DNA of 64,000 nt from Myxococcales bacterium (GCA_016794345.1 JAEUKE010000270.1:124001-188000); one strand, 5' to 3'; shown: positions 26,743 through 35,990, counted from the stretch's first letter. The notes: generated by a model not told the origin, from the sequence alone. Program-made: numbers and translations.

Positions 26743-27770
26743 CGGCCGAGCCCTCGGCGCTCGAGGTGGTCACGCGCACGCGCCTGCGTTGCCGGATCGA
26801 GGTAGCTCAGGGCGGTGGCGCGGATGGCGCTGGGGAGATCGTGGCGCGGCGCCCACCCGAGCTCGGCCCGGATGCGGGAGGCGTCGACGCCGTAGCGCCG
26901 GTCGTGGCCCGGCCTGTCGGTCACGTGGGTGATGAGCTCACGATGGGAGCTCGCGCGTGGCCGGAGATCGTCGAGCGCGTCGCAGACGGCCCCGACCATT
27001 TCCAGGGTGGTGCGCTCCTCGCCGGAGGCGACGTGGTAGACGCGGCCCGGCTCTCCGCGCTCCGCGAGCGCCGAGAGGGCCTCACAGCCGTCGTCCACGT
27101 GGAGCCAGTCGCGTCGCTGCAGCCCGTCCCCGTAGACCGGAAGCGAGAGGCCCGCGAGCGCGCGGCAGACGACGAGCGGCACGAGCTTCTCGGCGAGCTG
27201 GCGCGGGCCGAAGTGGTTCGTCGGGCGCGCGACGACGACGGGAAGCGCGTGCGTGGTGAAATAAGCGAGGGCGAGGGCCTCGCCTCCCGCCTTGCTGGCG
27301 GCGTAAGGCGAGCTCGGTCGGGTCGGCGCTGCCTCCGACAGGAAGACGCCCGGAGCCGCCGGCCCGAGGACCTCGTCGGTCGAGACGTGCACGACCTTTC
27401 GCGGGCGGGGTCCGGCGCGGAGCGCCTCGAACAACGCGAGCGAGCCCATCACGTTCGTCTCGAGGAACGGCCGCGGATCGTCGATGGACCGGTCGACGTG
27501 GGTCTCCGCCGCGAGGTGGTAGACCACGTCGGGCGCCGCCCTTCGGAGGAGGGCAGCGAGGAGGGCTTCGTCGCGAACGTCGCCCACGACCAGCTCGAGG
27601 CGCGCGGCCTGGCCGGCGGGCAGCCCGGACAGGTTGTCCTTCGTGCCCGCGTACGTGAGCGCGTCGAGAACGATGACGCGACCGTCATGCGTTGCAGAGA
27701 GCAGCCGCCGAACCAACGCGGAGCCGATGAAGCCGGCGCCGCCCGTCACGAGGGAGGTCGCGGCGCCCAC
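26739..27770 (-). CDS. rmlB: dTDP-glucose 4,6-dehydratase
   Basis: 343-aa extended short-chain dehydrogenase acting after RmlA: dTDP-glucose to dTDP-4-keto-6-deoxyglucose with bound NAD. NAD motif TGGAGFIGS at the start, YHLAAETHVDRS, the STDEV segment with the catalytic Asp-Glu pair, and YAASKAGGE with the Tyr-x3-Lys pair are all present; NHFGPRQ and QRRDWLHVDDGC are typical RmlB strands. The start is GTG at 27770, 8 bp after the stop of the small gene upstream. It overlaps rmlA by 4 bp. Confidence 0.93.
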   Translation of the reverse strand: MGAATSLVTGGAGFIGSALVRRLLSATHDGRVIVLDALTYAGTKDNLSGLPAGQAARLELVVGDVRDEALLAALLRRAAPDVVYHLAAETHVDRSIDDPRPFLETNVMGSLALFEALRAGPRPRKVVHVSTDEVLGPAAPGVFLSEAAPTRPSSPYAASKAGGEALALAYFTTHALPVVVARPTNHFGPRQLAEKLVPLVVCRALAGLSLPVYGDGLQRRDWLHVDDGCEALSALAERGEPGRVYHVASGEERTTLEMVGAVCDALDDLRPRASSHRELITHVTDRPGHDRRYGVDASRIRAELGWAPRHDLPSAIRATALSYLDPATQARARDHLERRGLGR

Positions 27771-27778
27771 GCGCGAGC

Positions 27779-28126
27779 TCAGCCCGCGCTCTCGAGGGCG
27801 CGGACGAGCGCCGTGGCCAGCCCGTCGTCGTCGATCTCGGCCGAGCGCTCGCCGCCGAGCTCGATCGCCTCGTCCTCGCAGGCGAGGACGAGCGCAGCGA
27901 CGAGCGCGCCATCCTTCGTCACTGCGAGGTCGAAGATGCCCTCCTCGTCGTCGACGGTCTCGCCGAGGAGCTTGGAGAGGCGCCTGCCGATCTCCTCCGG
28001 GGCCGTGGCTGGATCGATCCCGAGCACGATGTACTCGATGTCGAGCTGGATGAGGTGTGGTGCTTCGACCTGCGCACCCGCCCGGTCGACCGTGAAATCG
28101 AGGCCCGCGCTGTGGAACGTGCTCAC
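27779..28126 (-). CDS. Small protein of unknown function preceding rmlB
   Basis: 115-aa acidic protein, GTG start at 28126. It begins with beta-rich sequence (FHSAGLDFTVDRAGAQVEAP, then LIQLDIEYIVLG), followed by acidic helices. No signal peptide, membrane helix or recognised domain. Its stop lies 8 bp before rmlB, making it the first gene of a hypothetical-rmlB-rmlA-methyltransferase unit. Much longer frames on this strand extending to 30316 are shadows. Codon use and operon position support it as a gene; its role cannot be inferred. Confidence 0.6.
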   Translation of the reverse strand: MSTFHSAGLDFTVDRAGAQVEAPHLIQLDIEYIVLGIDPATAPEEIGRRLSKLLGETVDDEEGIFDLAVTKDGALVAALVLACEDEAIELGGERSAEIDDDGLATALVRALESAG

Positions 28127-28210
28127 CGCCGGAGTATGCCACACGGCCCGAACCCCCGGGCGGCGGCGAGCGACTTTCCGCCGGGCGTGTGGACCGGGTA
28201 CATTTGCCGG

Positions 28211-29422
28211 ATGCCCCGCGAGCTTGCCTGGATCGCGTCTGCGCTCGTCTTGTGTGGCTGCTTCGTCGACGCCGTCGGGGGGACGGGCGAAGGCGGAGGC
28301 GGTTCGGCGACGACGACGAGCGGAGCGACGACGACCGGGGCGGGGCAGGGCGGAGAGGCCGCGAGCGGCGGCGCGGGGGGCGCCGGGGGTGTTGGCGGAG
28401 CAGGTGGCTCGACGACGTCGGGGATGGGCGGCGCGGACTGTGGCGACGGCGTCCGCGAGACCGGGGAAGAGTGCGACGACGGCAACCAAGACGAGGGCGA
28501 CGGCTGCACGACGATGTGCGAGGCCGAGATGCTCGGCGCGTGCCCCGCTCCTTCCAGCTCGACGGCCGTGCTCGGCGCGTTGGGCGACGTCGTCACGGTG
28601 TCGGGGGACACCACGGACGCGACCGACACACTCCGGCTCGGGGACGGCGAGAGCTGCAACTCGGACGGCCCGGACGAGTGGCTCGCGGTGCGGGTGCTCG
28701 TCCCGGGGACGGTCACGGTCGAGCTCACTGCGAAGGATGGGTTTGGCGGCAATCAGGAGAACGCGGTCCTCCACATCCGGCGGGGCTGCACCGACCGTCT
28801 GTACGAGGACGAGCTCGCCTGCAGCGACACGAACGGGAACCCTCAGGGCACGCTCGAGCAGCGCTTCTTCGCCCGCGCGGGTGAGGTCTTCTACTTCGTC
28901 GTCGACGGCGACGGCGGAAACGAAGATGGCACCTACGACCTCACCGTGGGCCTCGATTCGGAGTGCGGCGACGGCGTGGTGGAGGGCATGGAGCAGTGCG
29001 ACGAGCAGTCGCAGCTCTGCACGGGGTGCATGGCGACGGGCCCCGGTTGCGGCGCCGGCCTCGAGGGCGGCTCGTTCAGCCTCCCGACGAAACACTGCTA
29101 CGGCACCACCCTGGGTAACGCACCGAACTACTTCGACGCACGCGAGGCCTGCTTCTTCGCCGGCGGCGATCTCGTCACCATCGATTCGGGCGAGGTGCTG
29201 CCCACCACGACCGGGGAGGTGTGGACGGGCCTCGCGGACCTGAAGGACGACGGCACGGACGACTTTCGCTGGCTCACCACGAACCAGGCGGCCACGCCGA
29301 ACACGGTGAACGACAGCGCCAACGTCTTGCGAGGCGTCGTGCTCAACGGGACCTCGCTGGACGACAAGTACACGGGCAACGACTACCGGGCATTCTGCGA
29401 GCTCACCTTCGCGAACCCCTGA
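28211..29422 (+). CDS. Surface lipoprotein with myxobacterial Cys-rich repeats and C-type-lectin-like domain
   Basis: 403-aa lipoprotein. Signal peptide with lipobox-like LCGC (Cys17), then a Gly/Ser/Thr/Ala low-complexity linker (about 22-75). CGDGVRETGEECDDGN and a second CGDGVVEGMEQCDE are the myxobacterial disulfide repeat (DUF4215-like). Between them is a beta-sandwich region (about 110-250) resembling pre-peptidase/CUB-like domains. The last 110 residues (NYFDAREACFFAGGDLVTID, WTGLADL, FRWLTT, FCEL) look like a C-type-lectin fold. An outer-membrane carbohydrate- or protein-binding role is plausible. Its stop lies 3 bp before rmlD, so the two are probably co-transcribed. Confidence 0.78.
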   Translation: MPRELAWIASALVLCGCFVDAVGGTGEGGGGSATTTSGATTTGAGQGGEAASGGAGGAGGVGGAGGSTTSGMGGADCGDGVRETGEECDDGNQDEGDGCTTMCEAEMLGACPAPSSSTAVLGALGDVVTVSGDTTDATDTLRLGDGESCNSDGPDEWLAVRVLVPGTVTVELTAKDGFGGNQENAVLHIRRGCTDRLYEDELACSDTNGNPQGTLEQRFFARAGEVFYFVVDGDGGNEDGTYDLTVGLDSECGDGVVEGMEQCDEQSQLCTGCMATGPGCGAGLEGGSFSLPTKHCYGTTLGNAPNYFDAREACFFAGGDLVTIDSGEVLPTTTGEVWTGLADLKDDGTDDFRWLTTNQAATPNTVNDSANVLRGVVLNGTSLDDKYTGNDYRAFCELTFANP

Positions 29423-29425
29423 GCC

Positions 29426-30331
29426 ATGCGCGTCGTCGTGCTGGGCGGTACAGGTCAGGTCGGGCTCGCGCTCGTACCGCTCCTCCGCCAGGAGAACGAG
29501 GTCGTCGCGCCGTCCCGTGCCGATCTCGATCTGGCGCAGCCCGGCGCACAAGCCCGCGTCGAACGACTCGCGCCGGATCTGGTGGTGAACGCCGCCGCGT
29601 GGACGGACGTGGACGCGGCCGAGCGCGATGAGCCGGGCTGCTTGGCCGTGAACGCGGCGGGGGCGGGCGCGGTGGCGCGCGCCTGCGCGCGTCTCGACGC
29701 GCCGCTCGTCCACCTGTCGACCGACTTCGTCTTCTCCGGCGAGCTCGGGCGTCCGTACCGCGAGGACGACGCGACGGGGCCGGTGAACGCCTACGGCCGC
29801 GCGAAGCTCGCGGGCGAGCGGGAAGTCGAGCGCGCTGGAGCGACCGCCTTCCTCCTCCGCACGTCGTGGGTCTATTCGCTCGGGAGGCCTTCGTTCGTCT
29901 CGCGGATGATCGAGCGGGCGCGTCACGCGGAGGAGCTCGTCGCGCCCGACGATCAGGTCGGGTCGCCGACGTCGGCTTCGGCGCTGGCGGAGGCGATCGC
30001 CGCGCTCGTTCGCTCGCTGGGACCCAATCCGCGCGCGCGCGCCGCGCGCTCGGCGGGGCTCTATCACCTGGCGGGCCGAGGCGCGGCCAGCCGCTACGAG
30101 CTCACGTGTGCGATCGTCGAGGTGCTGGGCGCTCGTCCCGGCATCCGCGCGACTCGCGTCCGCGCCGCGCCCGCGACGAGCTTCGTGACGGGCGCCGTCC
30201 GGCCGCGGGCCACCGCGCTCGACTGCTCGAGGGCGGAGCGAGCGCTGGGCCTCCTGCTCCCGCCGTGGCGGAGCGCGCTCGATCAGGTGCTCGCGGGCGC
30301 CCGCTCCAGCGGCCATTCGGGGGTGGCATGA
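29426..30331 (+). CDS. rmlD: dTDP-4-dehydrorhamnose reductase
   Basis: 301-aa NADPH-dependent short-chain reductase for the last step of dTDP-L-rhamnose synthesis. GGTGQVG (NAD(P) loop), NAAAWTDVDAAERD, LSTDFVFSG and YGRAKLAGE (Tyr-x3-Lys) are the RmlD hallmarks. ATG start 3 bp after the lectin-like lipoprotein gene; the stop overlaps the next start by 4 bp (ATGA). It is on the opposite strand from rmlB/rmlA, so the pathway is not one operon. Confidence 0.93.
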   Translation: MRVVVLGGTGQVGLALVPLLRQENEVVAPSRADLDLAQPGAQARVERLAPDLVVNAAAWTDVDAAERDEPGCLAVNAAGAGAVARACARLDAPLVHLSTDFVFSGELGRPYREDDATGPVNAYGRAKLAGEREVERAGATAFLLRTSWVYSLGRPSFVSRMIERARHAEELVAPDDQVGSPTSASALAEAIAALVRSLGPNPRARAARSAGLYHLAGRGAASRYELTCAIVEVLGARPGIRATRVRAAPATSFVTGAVRPRATALDCSRAERALGLLLPPWRSALDQVLAGARSSGHSGVA

Positions 30332-30714
30332 CGTACCGCGACGACGACGAGGCGAGGCGCGCGATCCTGGCCGAGCGCCGCGCTGCGGTCGCGGGCCGCC
30401 TCGCGTCGCTCGAGAGCTGGGAGCGCGACCTCGCGCGGATGGACGCGAGCGTCCCCGAGCGTCCGAAGGCCATCGCGGCTCTGACGAGTCAGGCGCTCGC
30501 GGGGGGCCAAGACGACGAGGCGGAGCTCTCTGCCATCGAGCGCGTCATCGTGGAGCACCTCGCCGCCGTCCGGGAACGACCGCCGCGGCGGGGCCTCAAC
30601 TTCCTCACGCCGCTCTTCGACTACGCCGGCCGTCACAGCGCGGGCTGTCTCTACGTCGTGGCGTACCTGCTGATCCCGATCGTGGTCCTGATCTTCGCCG
30701 CGCGGCGCTGCTGA
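30328..30714 (+). CDS. Small tail-anchored membrane protein, unknown
   Basis: 128-aa protein. Residues 1-90 are charged and helical with coiled-coil character; residues about 105-124 form one transmembrane helix (CLYVVAYLLIPIVVLIFAA), leaving only a short basic tail. No family recognised. Its ATG overlaps the rmlD stop by 4 bp, so it is translationally coupled to rmlD; that coupling is the best evidence it is real. It might be an accessory to envelope polysaccharide assembly (inference). Confidence 0.65.
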   Translation: MTYRDDDEARRAILAERRAAVAGRLASLESWERDLARMDASVPERPKAIAALTSQALAGGQDDEAELSAIERVIVEHLAAVRERPPRRGLNFLTPLFDYAGRHSAGCLYVVAYLLIPIVVLIFAARRC

Positions 30715-30726
30715 GCGCGCGGGGCG

Positions 30727-32358
30727 TCAGGGCGTGAGCTGGATGACGAGGGTGTCGATCCCGGCCGAGCTCGCCACCATCCCGATCGGGGGCTCGAGGG
30801 TGATGGACCCGTGGAGGTCGGCTGCCAGCCACACGCCGGTCCGGTCGGCGGCGACCGCGGTGGGAAGGACCATGCCGTCGCCCTCGTTCTGCTGGAGCTC
30901 CCGCGCGAAGATCTCCTCGCCGGTCGCGAGATCGAGCTTCACCAGGAAGCCTCGCTTCGGCGGGCCCTGGGCGGCGACGTCGATGGGGGCGAGGCAGTCG
31001 GCGTTCTGTAGAGGGTCCGTGATGCAGCCGACCGCGTAGACCACGCCTCCGTCGCAGCCGGGCTCCGCGACGACCGCGAGATCCACGACGGCTTCGTATT
31101 CGGACGTCGGGAAGGACGGGCCCGACTCGGGCGGGTACGCCCACGCGACGGCGGAGGTCGTCGGGTCGAGCGCGACGACGAACGCGTCGGTGCCGACGTC
31201 GGTGGGCGGCAGGTCGGTGCCCGAGATCCGCAGGGATCCTTCGCGTCCTCCGCCGACGACGATCCGTCCGGTGCTCGAGCGAACGACCGAGCCGAAGGAG
31301 CGGCGGTTCGTCGGGTCTCCCGTGACGCCGAGGAGCGTGACGTCCGCGCTGCCCGGCGCCCAACGCCCGACGAAGAGCTTGCCGGTGCCCGCACACGAGG
31401 CCCCCGAAGGGCACTCCAGGCCCGTCATCCAGACAGAACCGTCATCTGAGACCGCGACGCCGGAGTGGTGCTCGAAGGTGCCGGGGAAGCCGTCCGCGTC
31501 GGCGGCCACCCCGAGCGCGACCGTGCTGCGGTCGAGCAAGCCCAGCCCGCTCGTGTACCGCGTCAGATAATACTGAAGCGCCGTCACGCCCCCGGCGAGG
31601 TCGTAGACGTTCCCGTTCGTCACGCCGATCGTCGCGACGACGTCCCCGTTCGTACCGTTGCCGAGCGGGACGGACTCCGCTGCGGCGACGTCGAGGGCGG
31701 GCGCCTGCACCGCGCCCCAGAAGTCGAAGACGACTCCTTGCGGAGCGGCAGGATCGAGCCGCGCGACGTAGGGGTTGCGCGAGCTGCCTTGCGGGGCCGC
31801 GTCGACGGAGAACGACCCGCCGGGACAGAGGTTGCCCGAGCCGGGGGTGAGCGAATACGCCGCCGGCCCGTCGGCCGAGGCCGCGACCGCGCCGCAGATC
31901 ACGGGCGCGCCTCCGAGCCACGACGCGCTCCCGGTGAAGCTGAAGCCATCGACTCCGTCGCAGGCGATGACCGAGCCCGCTGCGCTGACGCTTGTGTCAT
32001 CTTCGAGCTCGACCAGAAAGCCGAGGAGCTCGTTGCCGGAGGCGAGGCTGAGGCCCGCCAGCGGAGCCGTCGCCGAGCCGAAGGCGAAGACCTTTCCTGG
32101 TGCTCGCACGAGGCCCGTGGTGGTGACCTGATCGTAGTCGGCGGCTTGCTGGGTGAGCCCGTGCCAGTGGACGCGGGTGACGGCAGGCTGGGTCTCTGGA
32201 TCGGGGCACGTCCCGCCGCCGGCGCCTCCGGCGCCGCCGCCGGCGCCTCCGCCCCCCACGCCGCGGACCTCGTCCGGGAAGTCGAACACGAACGCGCAGC
32301 CCGAGGATGAAGCGAGCGCGAGGCAAGCTACCCAGCGTCTCGCGGCGCGGTGTCCCAT
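30727..32358 (-). CDS. Glycine-rich-linker lipoprotein with beta-propeller-like repeats
   Basis: 543-aa exported lipoprotein. Signal peptide ends SSGC (Cys21), then a Gly/Ala linker (about 35-50). The body has repeating segments of the type VARLDPAAPQG, VGRWAPGSAD, VVALDPTTSAVAWAY and VKLDLATGEEIFAREL, as in SBBP/PQQ-like beta-propellers reporting on values, plus scattered Cys. Such proteins are common next to kinase/PEGA genes in Polyangiales; their function is unknown. Its ATG overlaps the stop of the TPR/PEGA gene by one base (TGATG). Confidence 0.75.
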   Translation of the reverse strand: MGHRAARRWVACLALASSSGCAFVFDFPDEVRGVGGGGAGGGAGGAGGGTCPDPETQPAVTRVHWHGLTQQAADYDQVTTTGLVRAPGKVFAFGSATAPLAGLSLASGNELLGFLVELEDDTSVSAAGSVIACDGVDGFSFTGSASWLGGAPVICGAVAASADGPAAYSLTPGSGNLCPGGSFSVDAAPQGSSRNPYVARLDPAAPQGVVFDFWGAVQAPALDVAAAESVPLGNGTNGDVVATIGVTNGNVYDLAGGVTALQYYLTRYTSGLGLLDRSTVALGVAADADGFPGTFEHHSGVAVSDDGSVWMTGLECPSGASCAGTGKLFVGRWAPGSADVTLLGVTGDPTNRRSFGSVVRSSTGRIVVGGGREGSLRISGTDLPPTDVGTDAFVVALDPTTSAVAWAYPPESGPSFPTSEYEAVVDLAVVAEPGCDGGVVYAVGCITDPLQNADCLAPIDVAAQGPPKRGFLVKLDLATGEEIFARELQQNEGDGMVLPTAVAADRTGVWLAADLHGSITLEPPIGMVASSAGIDTLVIQLTP

Positions 32359-33428
32359 CAGAAGCTCCCTACAAGCCCGACGCCGCCGCCGCCGGGGAGG
32401 AGGAGCGGGTGAAAGGCTGCTTCGGCGGTCGCTCCGCCGGAGTCGCCCACGCTTCCGACGATGACCAGGGTGAGGCCAGTCGCTGCGATGATGCCGCCCA
32501 CGAAGAGCGTCACGGTGCTCGTGACCGAGAGGGTCTGTCCGCGCTCGGCCGCGTCCGACGCCTGGGTGAGCGCGGCCGAGTCCCGGCACGTGAGCACGTC
32601 GCCGGATGCTCCGCAGCGGCGCGAGGACTCGAGGTCGTCGATCGTGGCGTGATCCGACGCCGCGACCCCGCCCGTGATGGCGGAGACCGCGAGCGTGGCC
32701 GCGCCGACGCTGCCCACGATCGCGCCGATGAGGACGAACGGAATGCCGGGCTCGGCCGGCGCGGTCGCGCTGCGGCGCCCGTCGCCGGTGCCGCCCGACG
32801 GCTCGCGCTGGGCGGAGGGAAGAGCGCTCGGATCGCGAACGAGGTCGAGCACCACCTCCCTGCGAGCCGACTCCGCGAGATCGATCTCCTCCCGCGCCCC
32901 GCGATGACCCGGGGCCGTCGCGGTGAAGACGTGCCTGCCGGGATCGACTGGCACGGCCACTCCGAGCCCCTCGAGCGGCAGCTCGATCCCGTCGCGTTCG
33001 ACGCGCAGCCCCTCGGGCCGTCGCGCGAGCGTGACCGTCACGTAAGGCAGGCGCGGCTCGAGCTTCGTGATGGCGTCGTCGAGGAACGCGTCGACCTCCT
33101 TCTTCCGCTTGGCGCCCGCGGTCTCGCGGTTCAAGACGCGCGCCTTCTGGTACTCCGCCCAAGCGCGCGCGAGCTTGCCGTCGTGCTCGGCGCATCGCGC
33201 GACGTTGATCTGTGCGCCCACCGAGGGGTCGAGCTTCAGGCTGGCTTCGAACTGGGGGCAGGCCGTGGCCCAGTCGTCCTTCTCGAGCGCCTCGAGGCCT
33301 CGCTTGAACAACGCCTCGGCGCCCGCCGGATCCCGCGCCGGATCCGCCGGCTGGGCCGGCGACGGGCGCGCGCCCGCCGAGAGCGAGACGCCCAGCGCAA
33401 ACGCGATGACGACAGCCGAGCGGTTCAT
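32358..33428 (-). CDS. TPR/PEGA-like exported protein, kinase partner
   Basis: 356-aa protein with an N-terminal signal peptide. Residues about 35-115 are TPR-like helices (AEALFKRGLEALEKDDWATA, LDPSVGAQINVARC). Residues about 120-195 form a PEGA-like beta domain (VTVTLARRPEGLRVERDG, VPVDPGRHVFTATAPGH). Two late transmembrane helices (about 228-255 and 302-328) flank a Cys-bearing loop. This type regularly sits beside membrane Ser/Thr kinases in Polyangiales. It overlaps the kinase stop by 4 bp and the lipoprotein start by 1 bp, so the three are one coupled operon; it probably works with the kinase's outer domain (inference). Confidence 0.78.
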   Translation of the reverse strand: MNRSAVVIAFALGVSLSAGARPSPAQPADPARDPAGAEALFKRGLEALEKDDWATACPQFEASLKLDPSVGAQINVARCAEHDGKLARAWAEYQKARVLNRETAGAKRKKEVDAFLDDAITKLEPRLPYVTVTLARRPEGLRVERDGIELPLEGLGVAVPVDPGRHVFTATAPGHRGAREEIDLAESARREVVLDLVRDPSALPSAQREPSGGTGDGRRSATAPAEPGIPFVLIGAIVGSVGAATLAVSAITGGVAASDHATIDDLESSRRCGASGDVLTCRDSAALTQASDAAERGQTLSVTSTVTLFVGGIIAATGLTLVIVGSVGDSGGATAEAAFHPLLLPGGGGVGLVGSF

Positions 33429-34918
33429 CGGACGGTCCAGACAGGAGCAGACGTGGGCGCGGCGGAGCCTACACCAGCGCGTGGGCGCCCGGGCGAGCGA
33501 GCGGAGGGCGCAGCCGCGGCCGAGGCGCTCGCCGAGACCGGGCCAGCGACCTCCGAGGTGGCGGGCGATGCGGGCGAGCTCGACGCGGCGGGGGCGACCG
33601 TGACGTCGGCGCTGCTCGCGGGGACCGGCGTCGGGGGCTCTCCGCTCGCGGTCTGTCTCCCTGCCGACGAGTCGCCAGTGGAAGCCGCGCCGGGGTCGCG
33701 GCTGATGAGCAGGAAGAGCGCGGCGGCGCCCGCTACCGCCGCGCCGAGGCCGGCCAGGAGCCAGCTGCTTCGGGACGTGGTCGTGCCGGGCGAGGTGGTG
33801 GGTCTCGGGATGGACTGCGGCGACGCCGTCTGGTCGGGCCCGCTCGGCGCGGACGAGACCGGGGCGCTGTCCGAGGCTGCCGAGCTCGAGCGAGCGTGCG
33901 ACGGCGTCTCGGCCGATATCGTCATCGGCACCGTTCCTCCGAGCGCGAGCGGAACGGGGGGGCTGGATCCGTGGACGGGCGTGGATGCCGGCGCGACGCG
34001 CGCCGCGTCCGGCGCGGCGGCCACGATCGGCTCACGCAGGGCTTCGCGGAGCGCCGCCATGAGCTCGCCCGCGGATTGGTACCGCTTGCGCGGATCGGTC
34101 TGGGTCGCGCGCACGAACCACGCGTCGAAGGATTCGGGCAGCAGAAGGCCGCGCCGCCGCGCCCGTTCGCTGGGCATCTCCGTCGGGCCCTTCGCGACCG
34201 CGAGCAGGAGCGAGAGCATGTTCCCCGCGGTCGCCTCGGCCTCGTCCTGGAAATAGGCGTAGCCGACGAGGAGCGCATAAGCGATGTGGCCGAGCGCGCA
34301 CAGATCCGAGCTCGGCCCGATGAGCTTGGCCTCGCCCGTCACTTGCTCGCTGGCCATGTAACAAGGCGTGCCGAAGGCCTGTGTCGTCGCCTTGAGATCG
34401 GCCGAGGTCGAGCGGACGACCTTCGCGATACCGAAGTCGCAGATCTTGATTCGCGGCGAGCCGTCGTCGCGCCGCGTGAGGAACAGGTTCTCGGGCTTGA
34501 GGTCTCGATGCACGATCCCCGCGGCGTGTGTCTTCTCGAGGGTCCGCGTGATCTGGTCGAAGAAGACGAGCACGTCTTCGACGCTGAAGCGCTCGCCGCG
34601 TCTCAGGTGCGCCCCGAGGTCTTCCCCGCGGAGCAGCTCCATGACGAAATACGGGCAGTCCGTCTCCGCATCGATGCCCGCGTCGAACACCTCGACGAGG
34701 TGCTCGCTCTCGATGTCGGCGGTGACCACGACCTCCTGCGCGAACCGCTGACGCAGCGTCGGATCGACGAGCACGTGAGGCAACATCACCTTGAGGGCGC
34801 GCCTGCGCTTCGTTTCCTTGTGGAGGACCTCGTAGACGATGCCCATGCCGCCGGCGCTGAGCAGGCGGATGACCTCGTAGTGCTCGCCGAAGGTCGCGCC
34901 GGGCTTGAGCGCCATCAT
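33425..34918 (-). CDS. Transmembrane Ser/Thr protein kinase
   Basis: 497-aa kinase. Kinase domain about 14-295: Lys43, HRDLKPEN with Asp139 and DFG Asp161 are intact. The glycine loop reads LSAGGMG, so the first Gly of G-x-G-x-x-G is replaced by Ser, and the APE-type motif reads ASE; both are tolerable variants. An Ala/Ser/Pro-rich segment leads to one transmembrane helix at about 380-405, then a disordered Ser/Ala/Pro tail with no fold, unlike the kinase at 1662. First gene of the kinase/TPR-PEGA/lipoprotein operon. The start is ATG at 34918 or the next codon but one. Confidence 0.92.
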   Translation of the reverse strand: MMALKPGATFGEHYEVIRLLSAGGMGIVYEVLHKETKRRRALKVMLPHVLVDPTLRQRFAQEVVVTADIESEHLVEVFDAGIDAETDCPYFVMELLRGEDLGAHLRRGERFSVEDVLVFFDQITRTLEKTHAAGIVHRDLKPENLFLTRRDDGSPRIKICDFGIAKVVRSTSADLKATTQAFGTPCYMASEQVTGEAKLIGPSSDLCALGHIAYALLVGYAYFQDEAEATAGNMLSLLLAVAKGPTEMPSERARRRGLLLPESFDAWFVRATQTDPRKRYQSAGELMAALREALREPIVAAAPDAARVAPASTPVHGSSPPVPLALGGTVPMTISAETPSHARSSSAASDSAPVSSAPSGPDQTASPQSIPRPTTSPGTTTSRSSWLLAGLGAAVAGAAALFLLISRDPGAASTGDSSAGRQTASGEPPTPVPASSADVTVAPAASSSPASPATSEVAGPVSASASAAAAPSARSPGRPRAGVGSAAPTSAPVWTVR

Positions 34919-35041
34919 GGCTGCAGCCTGCCGAACGTCGTCCGGAGCGTCCGCTGGCTCGACCTGGTGCCTTCTGAGGTCACGCGCGCCATTCTACTCG
35001 ACCGCGGTCCTCGGCTGTCGTGTTGACGCCCCCCGCTTGTG

Positions 35042-35938
35042 TCACTGGCCGACCAGGAGGAGCACCTTCAACGCCGGGTGACCCTTTTCGTCCTTCGCGT
35101 CCGCCACGGCGATGCCGAAGCTCTTGGCGCCGGGCGACAGGATAGCCTGGGGAGGCTCGTATTCGGAGCTCCCGAGGATCCGGGCGCCGCCCACCGCGAC
35201 GCCTGACAGATTCGTCTTCATCTTGCCGAGCTTCGCGACCGCCGTCTTCCCGAGGCCTTCGAGCGCGCTCGGATCGATGTCGTCGGGCATGTCGGCGATG
35301 AGCGTGTCGGCGAGCTCGGTCAGGGGGCCGCTCTCGCCGATGGCGGGCAGGCCCTTCGCCGCGCGGGCCGCCTCGATCTTCCCGACGAGCTTGGCGCGCG
35401 CCTCGGACGGCGACTCCTTCTCGACCGGGCGCGCGAAGACCTGCACGAAGAGCAGGTTCCGCGGGTCGCCGATCCCGCCGCGCACGATGCCCACCCCGAT
35501 GTGGGTCACGTCGTTCGAGAGGATGTTCGCGCGGTGTCCGGGGCTGTGCATGAGGCCGTCTTCGGCGCGCGGGACGTCGAGCGCCTCCGCCAGGTTCTCG
35601 CGGCCCACGGCGGCGAGGTAGCCGGCCTTCGCCAGGCGGTCGTCCAGCGAGCCGGAGGTCGGCGACTCATGCGCGAAGAAGCGATTCTTCTGCATGTCGT
35701 TCGCGTGGTACCGCGCGATGTCGGCCAGCCGCTCGTCGTAGGCGAGGGGAGGCAAGCCCTGCTTCGCGCGGTCCGCGTTCACCGCGTCCGCCATCGCCTT
35801 CTCGAGCGTGAGGACGTCGGGGGGAGCCGCGACCTTGGGCAGATCACCTTCGGCGCTCGAGCAGCCCAGCGCTGCGAGGGGCAGCGTGAGCACGAGTCGA
35901 CGACCGAGGGACGGGGTGGTGGCGAGTCGAGCGCGCAT
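35042..35938 (-). CDS. CAP/SCP-domain lipoprotein
   Basis: 298-aa exported protein. Signal peptide ending ALGC (Cys26). CAP domain about 45-170: AVNADRAKQGLPPLAYDERLADIARYHAND (helix with family Asn/Arg), FFAHESP, a VGRENLAEA strand, MHSPGHRANILSNDVTHIGVG with the characteristic His/Glu cavity. The C-terminal 120 residues are unassigned. Bacterial CAP proteins of this YkwD-like type are secreted with unknown substrates. I chose the ATG at 35938; the frame continuing to 36202 is shadow of the next gene. Confidence 0.88.
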   Translation of the reverse strand: MRARLATTPSLGRRLVLTLPLAALGCSSAEGDLPKVAAPPDVLTLEKAMADAVNADRAKQGLPPLAYDERLADIARYHANDMQKNRFFAHESPTSGSLDDRLAKAGYLAAVGRENLAEALDVPRAEDGLMHSPGHRANILSNDVTHIGVGIVRGGIGDPRNLLFVQVFARPVEKESPSEARAKLVGKIEAARAAKGLPAIGESGPLTELADTLIADMPDDIDPSALEGLGKTAVAKLGKMKTNLSGVAVGGARILGSSEYEPPQAILSPGAKSFGIAVADAKDEKGHPALKVLLLVGQ

Positions 35939-35990
35939 CGAGAGCAGGGTGTACGAGCAAAACGGCGTGCCGGCAAACACCAGCTCGGGC

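Noticed and set aside
28280..28440. GGC/GCG-rich short repeats at 28.3 kb and 32.2 kb as possible DNA repeats
   Set aside because: They encode Gly/Ala/Ser linkers right after lipoprotein signal peptides and are explained by protein low complexity.
26766..29243. 825-codon plus-strand frame
   Set aside because: It runs antisense to rmlB and the small gene upstream and then out of frame through the lectin-like lipoprotein; no recognisable domain.
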